Shown here piece after piece: positions 22,571 to 34,752 of a DNA stretch of 64,000 nucleotides (positions are counted from its first letter, which is position 1; each line of letters starts with the position of its first letter). The position numbers were made by a program, and so were the translations under genes. This stretch comes from Tanypteryx hageni (lineage: Eukaryota; Arthropoda; Insecta; Odonata; Petaluridae): the NCBI GenBank assembly GCA_028673005.1, contig CM054113.1:207009504-207073503 (forward strand), given 5' to 3'. The notes under the pieces were generated by a model, which saw only the letters and a program-made list of their open reading frames with translations, made no database searches and was not told the DNA's origin.

Positions 22571-25500
22571 TGTACTAAATTTTCCTTAAAATCAAGTTCG
22601 AATACATCCTCCCTCTCAATTCAATCCCGCGCGTCTTTCCAAGACAGCCATGCGCTGGTAAACTGTAAAATTGTCCTCATTTTCCTAAACGTGCGCAGTT
22701 TTCTTTAAGTGGTATACAATTTCGTTTAAAAATTTAGAGTTAACTTTCATGCATTCAGAAATATCATACTTTTACTGTACCTATTTTTTGCTCTCTCTCT
22801 CGGCGTCTGTAAGTACAGTTCTCCTTATAGTTGATGCCGTCCTATAATAAAACCAAAACTAATACCCTGTTATCATTTTGCAGTGGCTGTTAAACTTCTT
22901 CGAAATGGGTGTTTCGTAAAATCCCCGCACGCTAATCACAATAAACCCTTCGTTATGTACAGAGGATAATTGGTAGAGAGAGCGAAACCATGAAAAACGC
23001 GAGTTATGATTTCATTACGAAACGGCACATGCCAGAAACCTGAACGAGAGAAGCCGAATGGACGATTGCCAAATCGTGAGGAAACGTGATGCTGCGTGAA
23101 ACAGTTTGTGCATGTGCATACGTAATTGTACCAGAAATAGAATTTTGATTTCCATCGCTGCTTTATCTACAATTCAATCTCGTGCTTTTCCAAAACGATG
23201 TCTCTTAAGAGAATAATTTGAAGAGAAAAAAATAATCACTTAAATCAAGCATATTTGGGCGTCTCGGAAATTCAATCAGGTATATCAATGGTGCGCAGGA
23301 TAAGCGCATAAGAAATATTTTTACGGGTAGTCAAGGACTATGATGATAGGAAACGGGAAAGTAGCCAAGAAGGAAGAAAACGTAAAGAAGATATTTATAA
23401 AGAAGAGAGAAAAGTTGACGGAGGATGAACCAGGGACGTACCGTTAGGTGGCGAGGTTTTGATCGACGGTCTTAGACATAAATCGACATCCCATATGAGA
23501 ATGACTGCGCACATTGCGCACCGCCAATTACAAGCCTTTACTAGCGTAACATTTCAGAATTAACGGCAAAACAATTGAGTAATGACTTTCGTAGAGCGAG
23601 AGCACAGGATAAAAATTCGCGCATTTGATGAAAGAGGAGAGATTTCGTTTAATTGGTGGGATCCGAAGGAAGCTAATCGCGAGGCGGAGATGAATGAACG
23701 GTCGCTGATACTTTCTCCATTTCCGCTAATCGTGGGACTGTGGAAAAAAAGTAAAACAAAGGCAGGCTCCCAGAGGAGAGGAAAAAAACGGCGAATTGCG
23801 TTCATTTTCAACGATTACGACACGCGACCTAAATTAAACGTTGCGACACATGGGAGGCCGTGGAAATGGGAAAGGGTGCCTCCCACCGCGGAATGTCTTA
23901 CTTCCCTCAAAAACATGGCGTCAGAGCGCAGCGGCGGAAGCTCGTCTTTTTTTTAATCCAGTAAAGTGCGAAGATAATCTGCATTGTTGGAGGGAAGAGT
24001 AATAATCTTATTCCGCTTTTATAATAACTTTGCTTTTATCGCGTATCAAGAATATTTTTATATTTTGAATCAGGGCGTGAGCTTAGCAATTAACAGGAAT
24101 TTTGCTTCGTAGCATTTATTTGTTAATTGAATTAAATTATACATTAAAAGTTCACGTTACAGAAACAGTTTATCACAATCGAACGCTTGCCCTAAACTGA
24201 TATTATTTATCTTTTATGGTAATTTGATGATAATTATGCGTTTGTCTTTCTGCACATGAAATTATTATTGCATTTTTTGCTTGTTTGTGCGAGAAAAGCG
24301 AAGGAAATTATTTGGATAATTTACTAATAGCACCATTTTTAAACTGTTCTATGCTGTTTTTTGCAAGTTTTTTTGTCTCATGAAGGTTAAATGTCATGTT
24401 GCGGCATTTGTTTACCTAAGCGTATCGTTGGAGTCACGTTAATTCAGCCTTGGCCGAGAATAAATATCGCTAAAAATGGCTTGCCGTTTCAACCCATGTT
24501 GTTATAAGCGAGCTTTACGCTCCATAAGAAAAATATCATTGCTTTGACGATGAAGGCGTTTTTGTAAAGAAACATCTGCCGCGCCACGATAACAATTGAG
24601 AAAATTTTGGATCCACGTTATTTAGAATGAGAGTGAAAACATGTGTACTATCGAAAGAAATATTTGCTGCGCAACAGCAATACAAGACGTTATCCGCCAC
24701 ATTAAAATAGCAACTTATTTGTCGCTTACCTTTATTTCATCACGTGTATAACTCCTTTTCTAAGAACAAAGGAAGTGGATATTTGCTGAACGCCAAGTTT
24801 GCCCGACTAAACTCATTCAAAAACATACTGTGAATATTTTTCTCTGTCAATTTGTATTATGTAAACACTTATTCATGGAAGGAAATGTAAAAATTATGTT
24901 TACTGTGAAGTTGTTTGCCGTTGGGTGTTCCTCAAGATCCGATGGCAACGTTTAGCAACCCTTTCAAATATACCATTCATAAAAACATCCGCACTTAGGT
25001 ACATCAGGTTTTCACAATAACCAAAACGTTTTTAGTGTCGAAATTTTCCATGGATAAAATTTTCGTGAGCATTCCACGGCAGTTCCCGAAGCAGATGTTT
25101 ACTTAAATTGCCTCGTTTGGAATAGTCGAGTGGCCATAAAAAAGGATGGGTTGTTTGGAGAAGGAAAGAATTTGAATGTGAATTGTCTAACCCACCTTGT
25201 AAATACATCGCAATAAAAGACGCATGTTAGCTGCTCTAGCAAGAGATAGGTTCGAGAAAGACAAATACTCTCTTGAGCTGTGTAATTGCCACCCTTAACT
25301 CTTTTTTCCGACAGCTGGTCCCACATCAGAATAGACCGCTGAGGACAGCTACTTGTCATGATTTAATCAACAGAATTGTAGCTGCAGAAGTTATCAAAAA
25401 GGTTCGGGTATTTTTAAAAAATAATTCGAACGGTTCAAGATTAAACATTGAAAATTAAAAAAATATATTTAAAAAATAAAAAAGTACTTATCTCAGGTAT

Positions 25501-27229
25501 CTCCAATAGCCACAGCAAGGTTATATAGCCGAAATGCGCATCTGGTCTCTCACAACCTTGTTGGTGCCATTGAAAATACCGAATTACCTTTTTTAATTTT
25601 TAAGTGCTTATTCTTGAATTATTTTCAGCCATGAGACGAGCTCGATAATTTTCTGGCAAATTAATACGAACGATAACCTTGCGGCTGTCGTGACTTTAGC
25701 TCGGTTGAGCGAAGTTGAAACTTTAGGGAGGATGTTTCGAATGTCTCAAAACCAGGCGACGGAAGCCATATCCGAACATACTCTGCGAGTAACCATGACT
25801 TTCGCAGTGCCGCCACCAACATGAAAAAGTATCGAAACAGAGAATCTATCTGAGGTCGACGTGAACTCCTACGTTCCATCCAGTGATCTCCCCTTCCCTT
25901 CTAACGAATAACTCCCCTCTCTCTATTTCCCCTCTTTTCCTCTCTTTCTCTCCTTGCAATGTCTTCCTAGTTTTTTCCCGACAGAAGCCCTTTCGCTGCC
26001 TTCCGTTTCACGTGCTCCTCTCTATCGATTAGCTCCTTTTCCTCCTGCTCGCGCTTTCCACTTCCTTTCTCTCTCTTTCTCTCCCTCCCTACAGGAGAGA
26101 TTTCTTCCACTATTGCCACCTTCCTTGATGTCTACGTGCCTCATAGAACCTCTCCCTTTTCGCTCCTTTGAGCCGTCTACGGTTTTTCATCGCCGCCACG
26201 TTTAATTTCCTTCCTCTCGAAAGAGAGTAGTTCCGACCCAAAGTCTCGTGAAACGAGGGATTTTAATTAATTCCGCACTTTGTTTTTTTACGGTTATTTT
26301 CACGCCATTCAAAATTCCGTCTTTTGCACATTATTTTATCTTTTCATTTTCCACGACGTTCTTTGGTGTCGATACTTCCACGTCTGATTCGGTTTAAAGA
26401 GGTGTCTTCCGTCTCGATCGCATTCTTTTTCCTACCCTTAGTCCGTCAGCCGTATTAAGCAGTCCCTAATCTACGGACATAATGGTTGCCAAGTGAAGTA
26501 ATACATTAAGAGGCAGAGTTACACGTATAGAAGTCAGAGGGGAGTACTGGGCGGTAATGCTTGTGATACAGCATTTGGTATCTAGCAAGCACTTCGGTGG
26601 CTGATTTTTGCTTTCTCTCGTCCGAAGTGAACTAAGAATTGACGCTTATTATTCCAACTAATGCCAGTCTGTTATTATAATCATTTGTCCAATATTTTCC
26701 ATTCGTAGATATTTATTTTGACCCCATCTTCGTAAACTGGCATTTCTCACTCCTTTTCACACTTCTAATAACATTTACGTTAAGCTTCCGAACCTTATAA
26801 TATAATATGGCAATCTCTCCACGGGTACCTTGATTCTGCCTTTCGTTTTTGTTCATAAATCCATCAGAGACGAAACATTTAAAGATAAAATAAAACTTTA
26901 ATTAACGTAAGTAATCCTATTTTTCACTAAATAAAAAAACATTCGTTACAATTACGTAAATTAATCTTCTTTTTATACAGGCCATTTCCATTAGAAAGGT
27001 TTTATTGACGACTTTCTTCATCTACAAACAATTTCGAGTGAAATGTATTATTTAAAGCTAGCGATTGTAACCTTATAATTTATAACATCCGTTATTTGAA
27101 AAAAAAAACGGCTTAAAATTGAATTTCGACCGTGATAACGCCTAGTGGTAAATGCGCAATTTTTGGTATTTTTAACGGAAAGCACCTCCTCTTAATGTGA
27201 TAATTACTTCCCCCTGGATAGACAATTAC
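22571..27229. other. Unannotated AT-rich sequence
   Basis: No gene or bounded element was recognised over 4.6 kb. A 124-codon open frame on the plus strand (23582-23956) has mixed composition but resembles no family I know and has no supporting signal. A TTTTCCGACAG at 25305-25315 resembles a splice acceptor but leads into an uninformative frame. A pyrimidine-rich stretch lies at about 25885-26100. Confidence 0.5.
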
Positions 27230-29860
27230 GACCTAAGTCGCTCCTTGGCAGATGAAAACGTAAATGAGAGGACGTGCTTTAATGAAAGGGAGAAATGAAA
27301 TGAGATGCGAAAGTGAGCTTGCAGAGGGGATAAAAAGAGATGCGAGAGAGAGAAGAGAATCGAAGGCGTCGTTACTGAGCAACTGCCGCAGAGAGAGAGA
27401 GATAGGAAGGTGAAAAAAGAAAGAGGGAAAGGAAGCTGGAGATAGTGTGAGAGTTGGAGGGAGAGAAAGAGGCAAGGGAAGGCGTACGAGGGAAAGATAC
27501 GGCAGTGGGATTGCCTTCCTTACGAAATCCGAGGAGAAATAAAAAGAGAGACGTAAGATTCTGATGAAAATGAGATCGTGGGAAAACGGCCGATGGAGCG
27601 AAGTGAAAAGAACGAGAGGAAGTATGGGATAGAGAGAGAGACACAATTCAAGGGAAAGGTGCTCGGTCAAGGGCCGGAGAGATGACGAAGGGAGAAAAGG
27701 AGAGAGAGAGAGAGAGTGAGAGGAGGTGGAGGGAGAGTGGGAGAAAAAGGGATAGTGTGTTTTTTATGAGACTACCCTTGAACGGCAGATATGTTTTACG
27801 GCCTCAGATGATAGCCCGAGCGAGGAGGGATTGAAAATACCACAACATTTTATTTACTCGATGCATAATGTTGGTCCGACGGCAACGATTTAGTTTCTTT
27901 TTTTTAATGGCGCTTAATAACTATTTGGCAAAGATAAATTCGGATAAAATATTTTTCCTACGTTGTCTCATTTTTAGCCATGGGAGAGTCCACTCCTTGT
28001 GAAGGAAGGGATTTCCACGCCATCCATTTAGCGCGCCAATGGCTCCTTTTTCTTAGAAAAGAGAACTTACGTGGATGACGAAAGGACCCTCGAGAACGGA
28101 AGGAAGAGAAAGAAAGGGGAAGCGAAATAAAAGAGACAAAGACGGAAAACTCCCCTTTAATGTGAGCGTCCCTCTTTTTCACATCCAATCCGAGTGATTG
28201 GGATGATGATGGATTAGGAGAAAGAGGACAAATAGAGAGATCCAAGGGATCGAAGAGAGAAAGAGAGTAAAAAAAGACGAAAACAAAGGAAACGAAAGGC
28301 GGAGAGACACAAAAGACGTGATTTATTGCGCGTGGAGAGGAAGGGAAAAGTTTCGGCGAATCATAGGTAAAGGAGCGATTATCGAATCATTACCCTCGGA
28401 GGACATCTTGTTCTGGAGCCTATCATTCCTCTTCCGAACAAAAGAATTACAGTCGGGCGCACCGCTCGGGACAAGGAGAACGCGCGCTACAAAGTTACTG
28501 TTTTTTTTAGGGGAGGCGGATGGATTATAATGGAGATTTATCGGAAAAAGGCGAAGAAAAAGAAACTCGGAAAGGCACGAAAGGGTGTGTTCATGCAACG
28601 GACGCCTGGTTGAAAACGACGGGAAGCTGAGGGTGACTCCATGTAACACATCGCCTTATCCTTCGATCATTAATAACAAACCCATTGGCAGGGGGAAGGG
28701 ATCTTTAACATTGGAGGAAAAAACGACAATATGCCGCGAACAAAAAACTTCGATGGCAAATTACAGACTTCTCGGAAGGGATGAATTAGGACGGGAAAGA
28801 ATTTTGGAAGACGTTCTTGAGCCAAAAAAGAAGGTAATTTCGAAGAGGCAAATAAGGAACGGGAGGCGCATGCAAGCAAAGAGGTTGAGAATGACTCGAA
28901 AAGATGACGCACGGAGAGGCAACTTCGGGACGGAATAAAGAGAACAAAAAGAGGGTAGGGATGGAAGGTAAATCGCTCTTTTTTATGACGTCGTCCAATT
29001 AGTATGGCAGCGGATAGGAGGAATGAGCCGAGAGCAGTATGATTTTACGGCTGTAGGGAAATAAAGATGGTTTTGGCACACGGGAGGGATGAAACAATTT
29101 CGCCGCGCCATGATCGGCAATAAAAAGGAACCGAAAGAGGAGATAGGTATGGAGAAAGAGATAGAGAGAGAGAGACACGATTTCAAGTTAGTTTTTTTTG
29201 GGAGGAATCGGGCCCTAGCAGGAGTAGGGGAGAAGTTGATACCATAGGGCCATATGCTTACGACGAAACGCTTCAAGGACAAAGAAAAAGGGGCGAGGCT
29301 TTCAAAGTATTATATTTTTCCATTGCAAAGTGGTTTCGCTTAAATATTCGTCGACTCTTATAAAAGAAAATGATGGAGGAGCAAAGGGAAGGAGGGGGAG
29401 AAGGGAGGATCAAGTCTACGGAGGAAGGGGGAGTATGTTAGGCTTATGCCGCGGTTAAATTGAATAGAGGGTGGCAGAGAGGGGAGGGGGGAGGGGAAGA
29501 AGAGAATGCATTCAAGGCGCTAGGGATGACGATAGAGAACTCGGCCATGAAACAAAGGGAATGAAGATGCGTTGAAGAAAAGGGTGGAATTGTGGGCGAG
29601 GAGATGGCCCGAAAGAAAGAATTGGACTTCGGGAAGGAGGCGGAGGGTGGGAAAAGGGGAGCGGGCATAGGAAGGGAATGGAATATATTATGGGATTAGT
29701 CGGGATGATGTAGGCATGCGGTCCAAGGATGGAGCTCTCCTCAGAGAGACATGGGGAAATAGAGAGAGGGAGAAAGGGGGAGGATGTAAAATGAGGAAGG
29801 AGAAAGTTTTTAGGGAGAGAGAAAGAGAGGAAGGAGAGGAGCAAAAAAATACACCCACTA
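27230..29860. other. Purine-rich block on the plus strand
   Basis: Long stretches are dominated by GAGA, GGGA and GAAA units (27280-27480, 27600-27760, 28080-28300, 29140-29180, 29370-29500 and 29745-29850). The frames of 90-145 codons on the minus strand are Ser/Leu/Pro/Phe-rich by-products of that composition. 28318-28938 is less biased but no family was recognised there. Confidence 0.55.
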
Positions 29861-30335
29861 AGACCGCAATCTGCTTTACTTTCCTTGGCGGAGCTTGTTT
29901 TATCCTCTTTCACATCACTAAGAAGAACATATGGGACCGGTTCTTTGTTCTGCTTTTCGTGAGTACAAAAAAAGGAATTAACGTCGTTTGATATAAATTA
30001 TAATCTTCTATTCTTTTAAGGTTTTATTTTTTGCTTTATTGTCCGCTAGTTTTGCCAGGCAAACCTAATCCTCGAGAAAATTTTCCGCCGATCGAGCGAA
30101 ATTTTAACTCAAAGAAGACCAGAGATCCATTTACAATTTCACGTGCATTGTCGTAATCGAAGTAAAACAACTTTAATCGGTGGTTCAGCCAAGGATGAGA
30201 TGAATAATGGGGTAACCACCCCTCTCACCCCGTGCTAATTACGCCACCCTAGGATGAAGATAACGAAACCAGTTCTGGACATAAAAACACCCAGTTACGC
30301 CACCGGTTTCTCTGTTTTAATCGAAACTAGCATAT

Positions 30336-30381
<46 letters not shown>

Positions 30382-30675
30382 CCGCGTCCAAGGTGGCTCT
30401 CGTGTCCGCTTCCAGTAAGAAGCCCATTCTCGATAAGTGTTTTCAAACTATAAATACTACAAATAATAATCCAAGTTTCAAGGTTCGTTTCAACAACAAC
30501 TTTGCATAAACAACTTGAGTATGGCAACGCAGACAGAGAACGTTCACTGTTACCGTTAAGGAAACGGTTTTATTTCAGCAACCGCCTTGTTTTTTGCGAA
30601 CACACGACAACTCCATCAGGAGATTAAATTCATGTTTACTGGAGGAGGCGGGATCGCGAGATAAATCACTATTTT
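29861..30675. other. Unannotated sequence with a (GA)n microsatellite
   Basis: A near-pure (GA)n run occupies 30338-30382. Nothing else was recognised. Confidence 0.55.
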
Positions 30676-30858
30676 ATATCTCGTTTTATATTTTTTATAC
30701 ATTTTTTATATATTTTTTATATATTTTTTATATTTTTTATATATTTTTTATATATTTTTATATATTTTTTATATATTTTTTATATATTTTTTATATATTT
30801 TATATATATTTTTTATATATTTTTTATATATTTTTTATATATTTTTTATATTTTTATC
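30676..30858 (+). repeat. AT minisatellite, (TTTTTTATATA)n
   Basis: About 16 imperfect units of 10-12 bases (TTTTTTATATA and close variants) stand directly upstream of a short LINE 3' end. The array reads as Phe/Tyr/Ile in one frame but is simple sequence. Confidence 0.9.
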
Positions 30859-31010
30859 TAGGTTCGTTCTTTCCGAGGACAATACGAGATCACAATATAA
30901 AATTTCAACCTGCGATAGACAATCTTTAGGTAGGTTTTGGTGCATTGCACCCCCTGCCACCCACAAATTAGGTGAATTGCAGGTTAACATGTATATGTAG
31001 ATGTACACTC
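30859..31010 (+). mobile_element. Very short LINE 3' end
   Basis: This is the last 150 bases of the LINE family at 19908-21046. It encodes FPRTIRDHNIKFQPAIDNL, then has the 3' untranslated landmarks AGGTAGGTTTTGGTGCATTG, a CACCCCCTGCCACCCAC stretch and AATTGCAGGTTAACATG, and ends in a short ATGT repeat. The 5' truncation point abuts the AT minisatellite. Confidence 0.85.
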
Positions 31011-32202
31011 ATTCCTCTATTTGCACGGCCATCAATTTCACTTGAGCACGGTTTCGGAACGGCCCACGAGCATTAAAAATTGATAGAATTTTTTCAGTTC
31101 GAATAATACGATAAAGAATAAAGAAAGCAATTCTGAATGCAATTTAAAATTACATTGTTGCTCGTTGAGCTTAAGATGGAGCTCAAAGGTAACCTTAAGC
31201 AATCCTATGGACGGTCTTTTCCACGAACTCATGTGCCGTGCGAAGTGAGGGATGGTGATATATCCATATGATACTACGTATATTTACATACATTTCGGTG
31301 ACTGTTATAATGCTGAAATATATTTACATAAAAATAACTTTTATTTCATTAAGCAGAAATTATTAAGAGTAGAAGTGGAGATCGCGCCGAAGGTAGCGGT
31401 ACCTTACCACAGTGACTGCGTGGAACTGATAGTAGAAGGAATGTGTTAGGGGCAATGCCAGTACAACGGGAGGAATCAAAGTGAGGCATGAAATGAGAGA
31501 GAGAGAGAAAGAGAGAGAGAGGGCGAGAAAGAAATTGGTCTCTTCATACGGTTGCCAATACGGGTCAGAAAAGAGGCAGAAAAACGTTCTGAGGTCAGTT
31601 TGTTAGGAGAGACGGCGAGAAATCCGAACGGTTGCAAAGATTCGAAGAAAGCTGGTCGAGGAGGGGAAGACGAGGGAAAATGAAAAATACTCAGATCTAG
31701 ACAAAGAAGAGAGTAAAAAGGAAAACAGGTAAAAGTCTCGAAGATGGAAAACCAGGGAGAAGAAAGAGAGGGCATTTTCAAGGTCGAGAATTCGAGCTGT
31801 AAAGCGATATTTACTTATTTAAACACTCGTCGCGCTTAGTCAAGGAAGATATCCATCCCGCAGCGCTACGCAAACTGAAGATTAAAACTTAGTAACTTGT
31901 TATTTTTGAGGCTCATAAAAGGAATGCTACGAATGAACTGCTGTGCGCGACGAGTAAAACAGAATAATAATAGCGTGGAAAGGAAGGAATTCTGATATTT
32001 TTACAGGCATAATTTGACGTTTAAATTTATGTTCTGTGGATCTCGTAAAGTAAAGAGGCCCAAAATGGTGCGAGGACGATAAATCGGTTCAAATAGTTGG
32101 CTTTCTATAATATTCGTAGGAAAGCCTTCTCTTCCAACCTGCTATCATTTCATCTAGGATGGGTTTACGAGAGATGAAATGTTGACCAATCTAAATTGAT
32201 TC
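31011..32202. other. Unannotated sequence
   Basis: A purine-rich part with (GA)n lies at 31490-31530. No gene or element was recognised in the remainder. Confidence 0.5.
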
Positions 32203-32537
32203 CTCTAAATCAGGGGGTTTCAACCGCGTGCTCTTATGGGCACGTCAAGAGTTTTGAAGGGGTACGAGAAAGTGTTAAAGATTGTAATATTTTTCTTCTT
32301 CCTTCGTCTTTCATGCACGATTTCGGTATCAAAAATTCCGATGTTAGGACTAATAATAACGTTATCAAACAAACATACGCAGAAACTGTGAATTATAACG
32401 TTAGAAACATGAGTTATCTCCAAAAAAAAGTTTGGAGTCATATGGTTAATTGCGATAAAAAATGAAAATGGAGAAACTTCCTTATAACCATAAAAATTAA
32501 AAAAGTACACTAATTAAGGTTAAGGGGAAATTACTCC

Positions 32538-32610
32538 ACGCCAGGGACCGAACACTCGCACAATCTCACACACTCCGGGTTTAGGGGAACTATTACACCA
32601 CAGGGACCCT
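32538..32610 (-). other. tRNA-like segment inside a hAT element
   Basis: The minus strand reads GGGTCCCTGTGGTGTAATAG (box A-like TGGTGTAATAG) and 45 bases later GTGTTCGGTCCCTGG (box B-like). The spacing suits an internal Pol III promoter, but the acceptor and anticodon stems do not pair, so it is a tRNA relic or SINE head, not a working tRNA. Confidence 0.35.
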
Positions 32611-32761
32611 TGTTTACATGCGCACGAATCACGCATGCAAATAAACCGCAAAGTGTACTCCTTTTTTTTAAAGTTCCCCATCTTAATACAGGTGTTATGC
32701 ATTTCATTATCATTTTAAATGGTAAAGGGGTTTGCGACCGTTAAAAAAAAACGCTTTAACG

Positions 32762-33251
32762 CAGTGGTTCTCAGGCAGATTTGACAGGCTACTCCGTCCG
32801 ATTGTTTGTTCGCCGCGATTTTCCGAGGATATTCGAGAAGCAAAAAAACACTCGTTTTCTCCATACGGGGGGGGATGACTATGATAGGGAAATTAATAAG
32901 AGAGTTTTTTAATTTGTGCTATTTATAAATACAAGGTTAGCACTATAAAATATTTTGTTTAAAACTACGTATGTATATTCAGACAATATGTGGTGTATAG
33001 TTTAATTTTTTACGTACTAAACACTATTGAGATATAATTTGTTGTTTGTTTTTATTACAAAAAATAACTCATTTGTTGAAAAGGTTTTTGTAGGTTGATA
33101 AGCTACAGAAGTTTCTTTATTTTTCAACAATAGGTGTAGATAAATTAAAGCCTGCACGACTATTCAAACCAGAATAAAATCACTTGCCTTAACGAAGAGG
33201 GATTGCGAATTCCCTAAAATCCTCTTGCGACCCACAGTTTGAGAAACACTG
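32762..33251. mobile_element. Inner hAT MITE of a nested pair
   Basis: The left end CAGTGGTTCTCAGGCAG (32762) and the right end CAGTTTGAGAAACACTG (ending 33251) are inverted repeats of a common hAT type. The flanks CTTTAACG (32754-32761) and CTCTAAGG (33252-33259) match at 6 of 8 positions. TTGCGACCCACAGTTTGAGA near the right end is a familiar hAT MITE phrase. Non-coding, 490 bp. Confidence 0.8.
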
Positions 33252-33557
33252 CTCTAAGGGGTACTTCAGCAAAGAAAGGTTGAAAACCCCTGCTCTAAAT
33301 TATTTACATGTATAAATACGTAAAACGTTAAATAAATCAAAGTAAAAAAATTTACGCTTTAGAAATCGCGACGGAGCAGTTTCACGATAATAATTAAAAA
33401 TAGATACAAATACCAATAAAAATCTACAATTTTAGTCTTTTAATTGCCTAAATACCGAAAATAATGTTTTCGCGCCTGCGCGCATGCATGAAAACGTACG
33501 GTCAATAAACTTTCCCTTCAATATATGCAACACAGCGCGCACCTATATACGACACGG

Positions 33558-33629
33558 GGTCCCATGGTGTAATGGTTAGCACTCTGGACTCTGAATCCAG
33601 CGATCCGAGTTCAAATCTCGGTGGGACCT
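33558..33629 (+). tRNA. tRNA-Gln (anticodon CUG)
   Basis: A 72-nt intron-less cloverleaf. The acceptor stem is GGTCCCA/TGGGACC with discriminator T. The D arm holds TGGTGTAATGGTTAGCA (box A). The anticodon stem-loop is CTGGA-CTCTGAA-TCCAG with CTG at 34-36, which reads CAG glutamine codons. The T arm is CCGAG-TTCAAAT-CTCGG (box B GTTCAAATC). A T6 run at 33633-33638 serves as the Pol III terminator. All stems pair, and this is the most secure host gene in the window. CCA is not encoded, as expected in a eukaryotic nucleus. Confidence 0.96.
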
Positions 33630-34268
33630 AAATTTTTTCTTTTGCGATTCAATTGCTATTTGATACTAAAAAGTTCTAATATTTTCGCAAAAACATTTTA
33701 ACCCAATACCTTATTTTTTATGTTACAATTTGAAAAAATATTTCCATTTGATGCTATTTTAGTTGATCGTCAATGGCAACTTCAGACGAACTTTTGAAGG
33801 CAAAATATTTGTTATAAATAAATATTTTAGAAGGATAAGCAAATTGAGTTATATAAATTGAGAATAACTTCTGACTTAAGTATTATATTATAACCATCAG
33901 TCATAAGTACTAACACCTCCATACCTGCAATTCTAAGTGTTTTGTTGTTATGAAAATTCATGTTACCCAGTTCGGTACATGAAATTTGGCAGGATTGTGG
34001 GAAAGAAAAGACGAATGAGTCGCACGGGTGTCTCTGCGAAGATTTAAAGCAATCCAGCCCGTTATTTCCACCAGCATTAATTCAATGCATCTCCTAGCTT
34101 CGTTCGACTCCTTTGCTTCTCCAAAACCTTCCTGCAAATTTTTTTCTTGAAATATCTCAGACGATTCCTCCTCTGCAGCCTTTTGTATTTATATTAAAAA
34201 TCCTTTCCTTATTTAAATAATCAATTCGTTTTGTTCTAAATTCTGTCAAAATTTTAAATCGGTGTATA
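33630..34268. other. Unannotated AT-rich sequence
   Basis: Apart from the tRNA terminator at its start, nothing was recognised. Confidence 0.5.
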
Positions 34269-34547
34269 CAGTGGCGGATTTACGCCTCCTGGGGCCCCTG
34301 GCGCTAAACATTTGAGAGTCCCTGGCGCTAAGCAGTCGGGGTCCCGGCAATCTAAATATAGAGTGAAACCGATCCTAATGGCTACTCTCTTTTGTGACAC
34401 CTCTTAACGATCGTTTTTCTATGGAATCATAGAGAGGTTCCACTGATTTTTAAATCGAAACATTTAATATTTCCGAGATTGTACACACGAACATTTTTTG
34501 GGGCCTCTGTCGCGTGCCAAGGCCGACCCCCCTTATATCCACCACTG
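34269..34547. mobile_element. hAT MITE of the CAGTGGCGGAT family
   Basis: The left end CAGTGGCGGATTTACGCCTC (34269), then CTGGGGCCCCTGGCGC, matches the outer element at 47303 (CAGTGGCGGATTAAGG, and GAGGCCCCAGGCG near its right end). The right end TTATATCCACCACTG (ending 34547) is the inverted partner. The flanking octamers do not match, so the target duplication is lost or one border is recombined. It is 279 bp and non-coding. Confidence 0.75.
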
Positions 34548-34639
34548 AGCGTGACGGAGAAATTCAAGATTTAGGGTAACTGAGCGGTATGGAAATAATC
34601 TTGCCTTTTTCCTTCATTTTCGCGGATCCTCACGGAACC

Positions 34640-34752
34640 CCAATCTTTCGCGGAACCCTAGGGTTCCGCGTAACCCAAGTTGAGAAGCACTGCCATACGT
34701 CACGGGGGCCCTGGCGCACGCCAAATGCGACTCCTCCAAAATACGGCACTGG
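34640..34752. mobile_element. Two truncated hAT ends
   Basis: AACCCAAGTTGAGAAGCACTG ends at 34692; its complement starts CAGTGCTTCTCAACTT, a common hAT terminus. GCACGCCAAATGCGACTCCT, then TACGGCACTG, ends at 34751 and looks like a second right terminus. A perfect 22-bp palindrome centred on CCCTAGGG lies at 34649-34670. No left ends were found for either, so these are pieces of a broken-up nest. Confidence 0.45.

Larger units (their letters stand above)
32211..33292. mobile_element. Outer hAT element of a nested pair, perfect 8-bp duplication
   Basis: The left end CAGGGGGTTTCAACCGCGTG (32211) and the right end GGTTGAAAACCCCTG (ending 33292) are inverted repeats of hAT form. CTCTAAAT flanks both sides exactly (32203-32210 and 33293-33300). 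A second element (32762-33251) is inserted near its right end; without it the outer copy is about 590 bp. It encodes no transposase. A 32196-32465 open frame lies inside but resembles nothing known. A tRNA-like segment (32538-32610) also lies inside. Confidence 0.9.

Noticed and set aside
23446..23470. CAGGGACGTACCGTTAGG as a hAT terminus
   Set aside because: Single end only, with no subterminal motifs typical of the class.
23582..23956. 124-codon plus-strand frame of mixed composition
   Set aside because: There is no recognisable domain, no splice or poly(A) context, and nothing matching elsewhere in the window. It was kept only as a note in the surrounding unannotated stretch.
30594..30929. 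111-codon Phe/Ile/Tyr-rich frame resembling a membrane protein
   Set aside because: It is a read-through of the AT minisatellite into the LINE tail.
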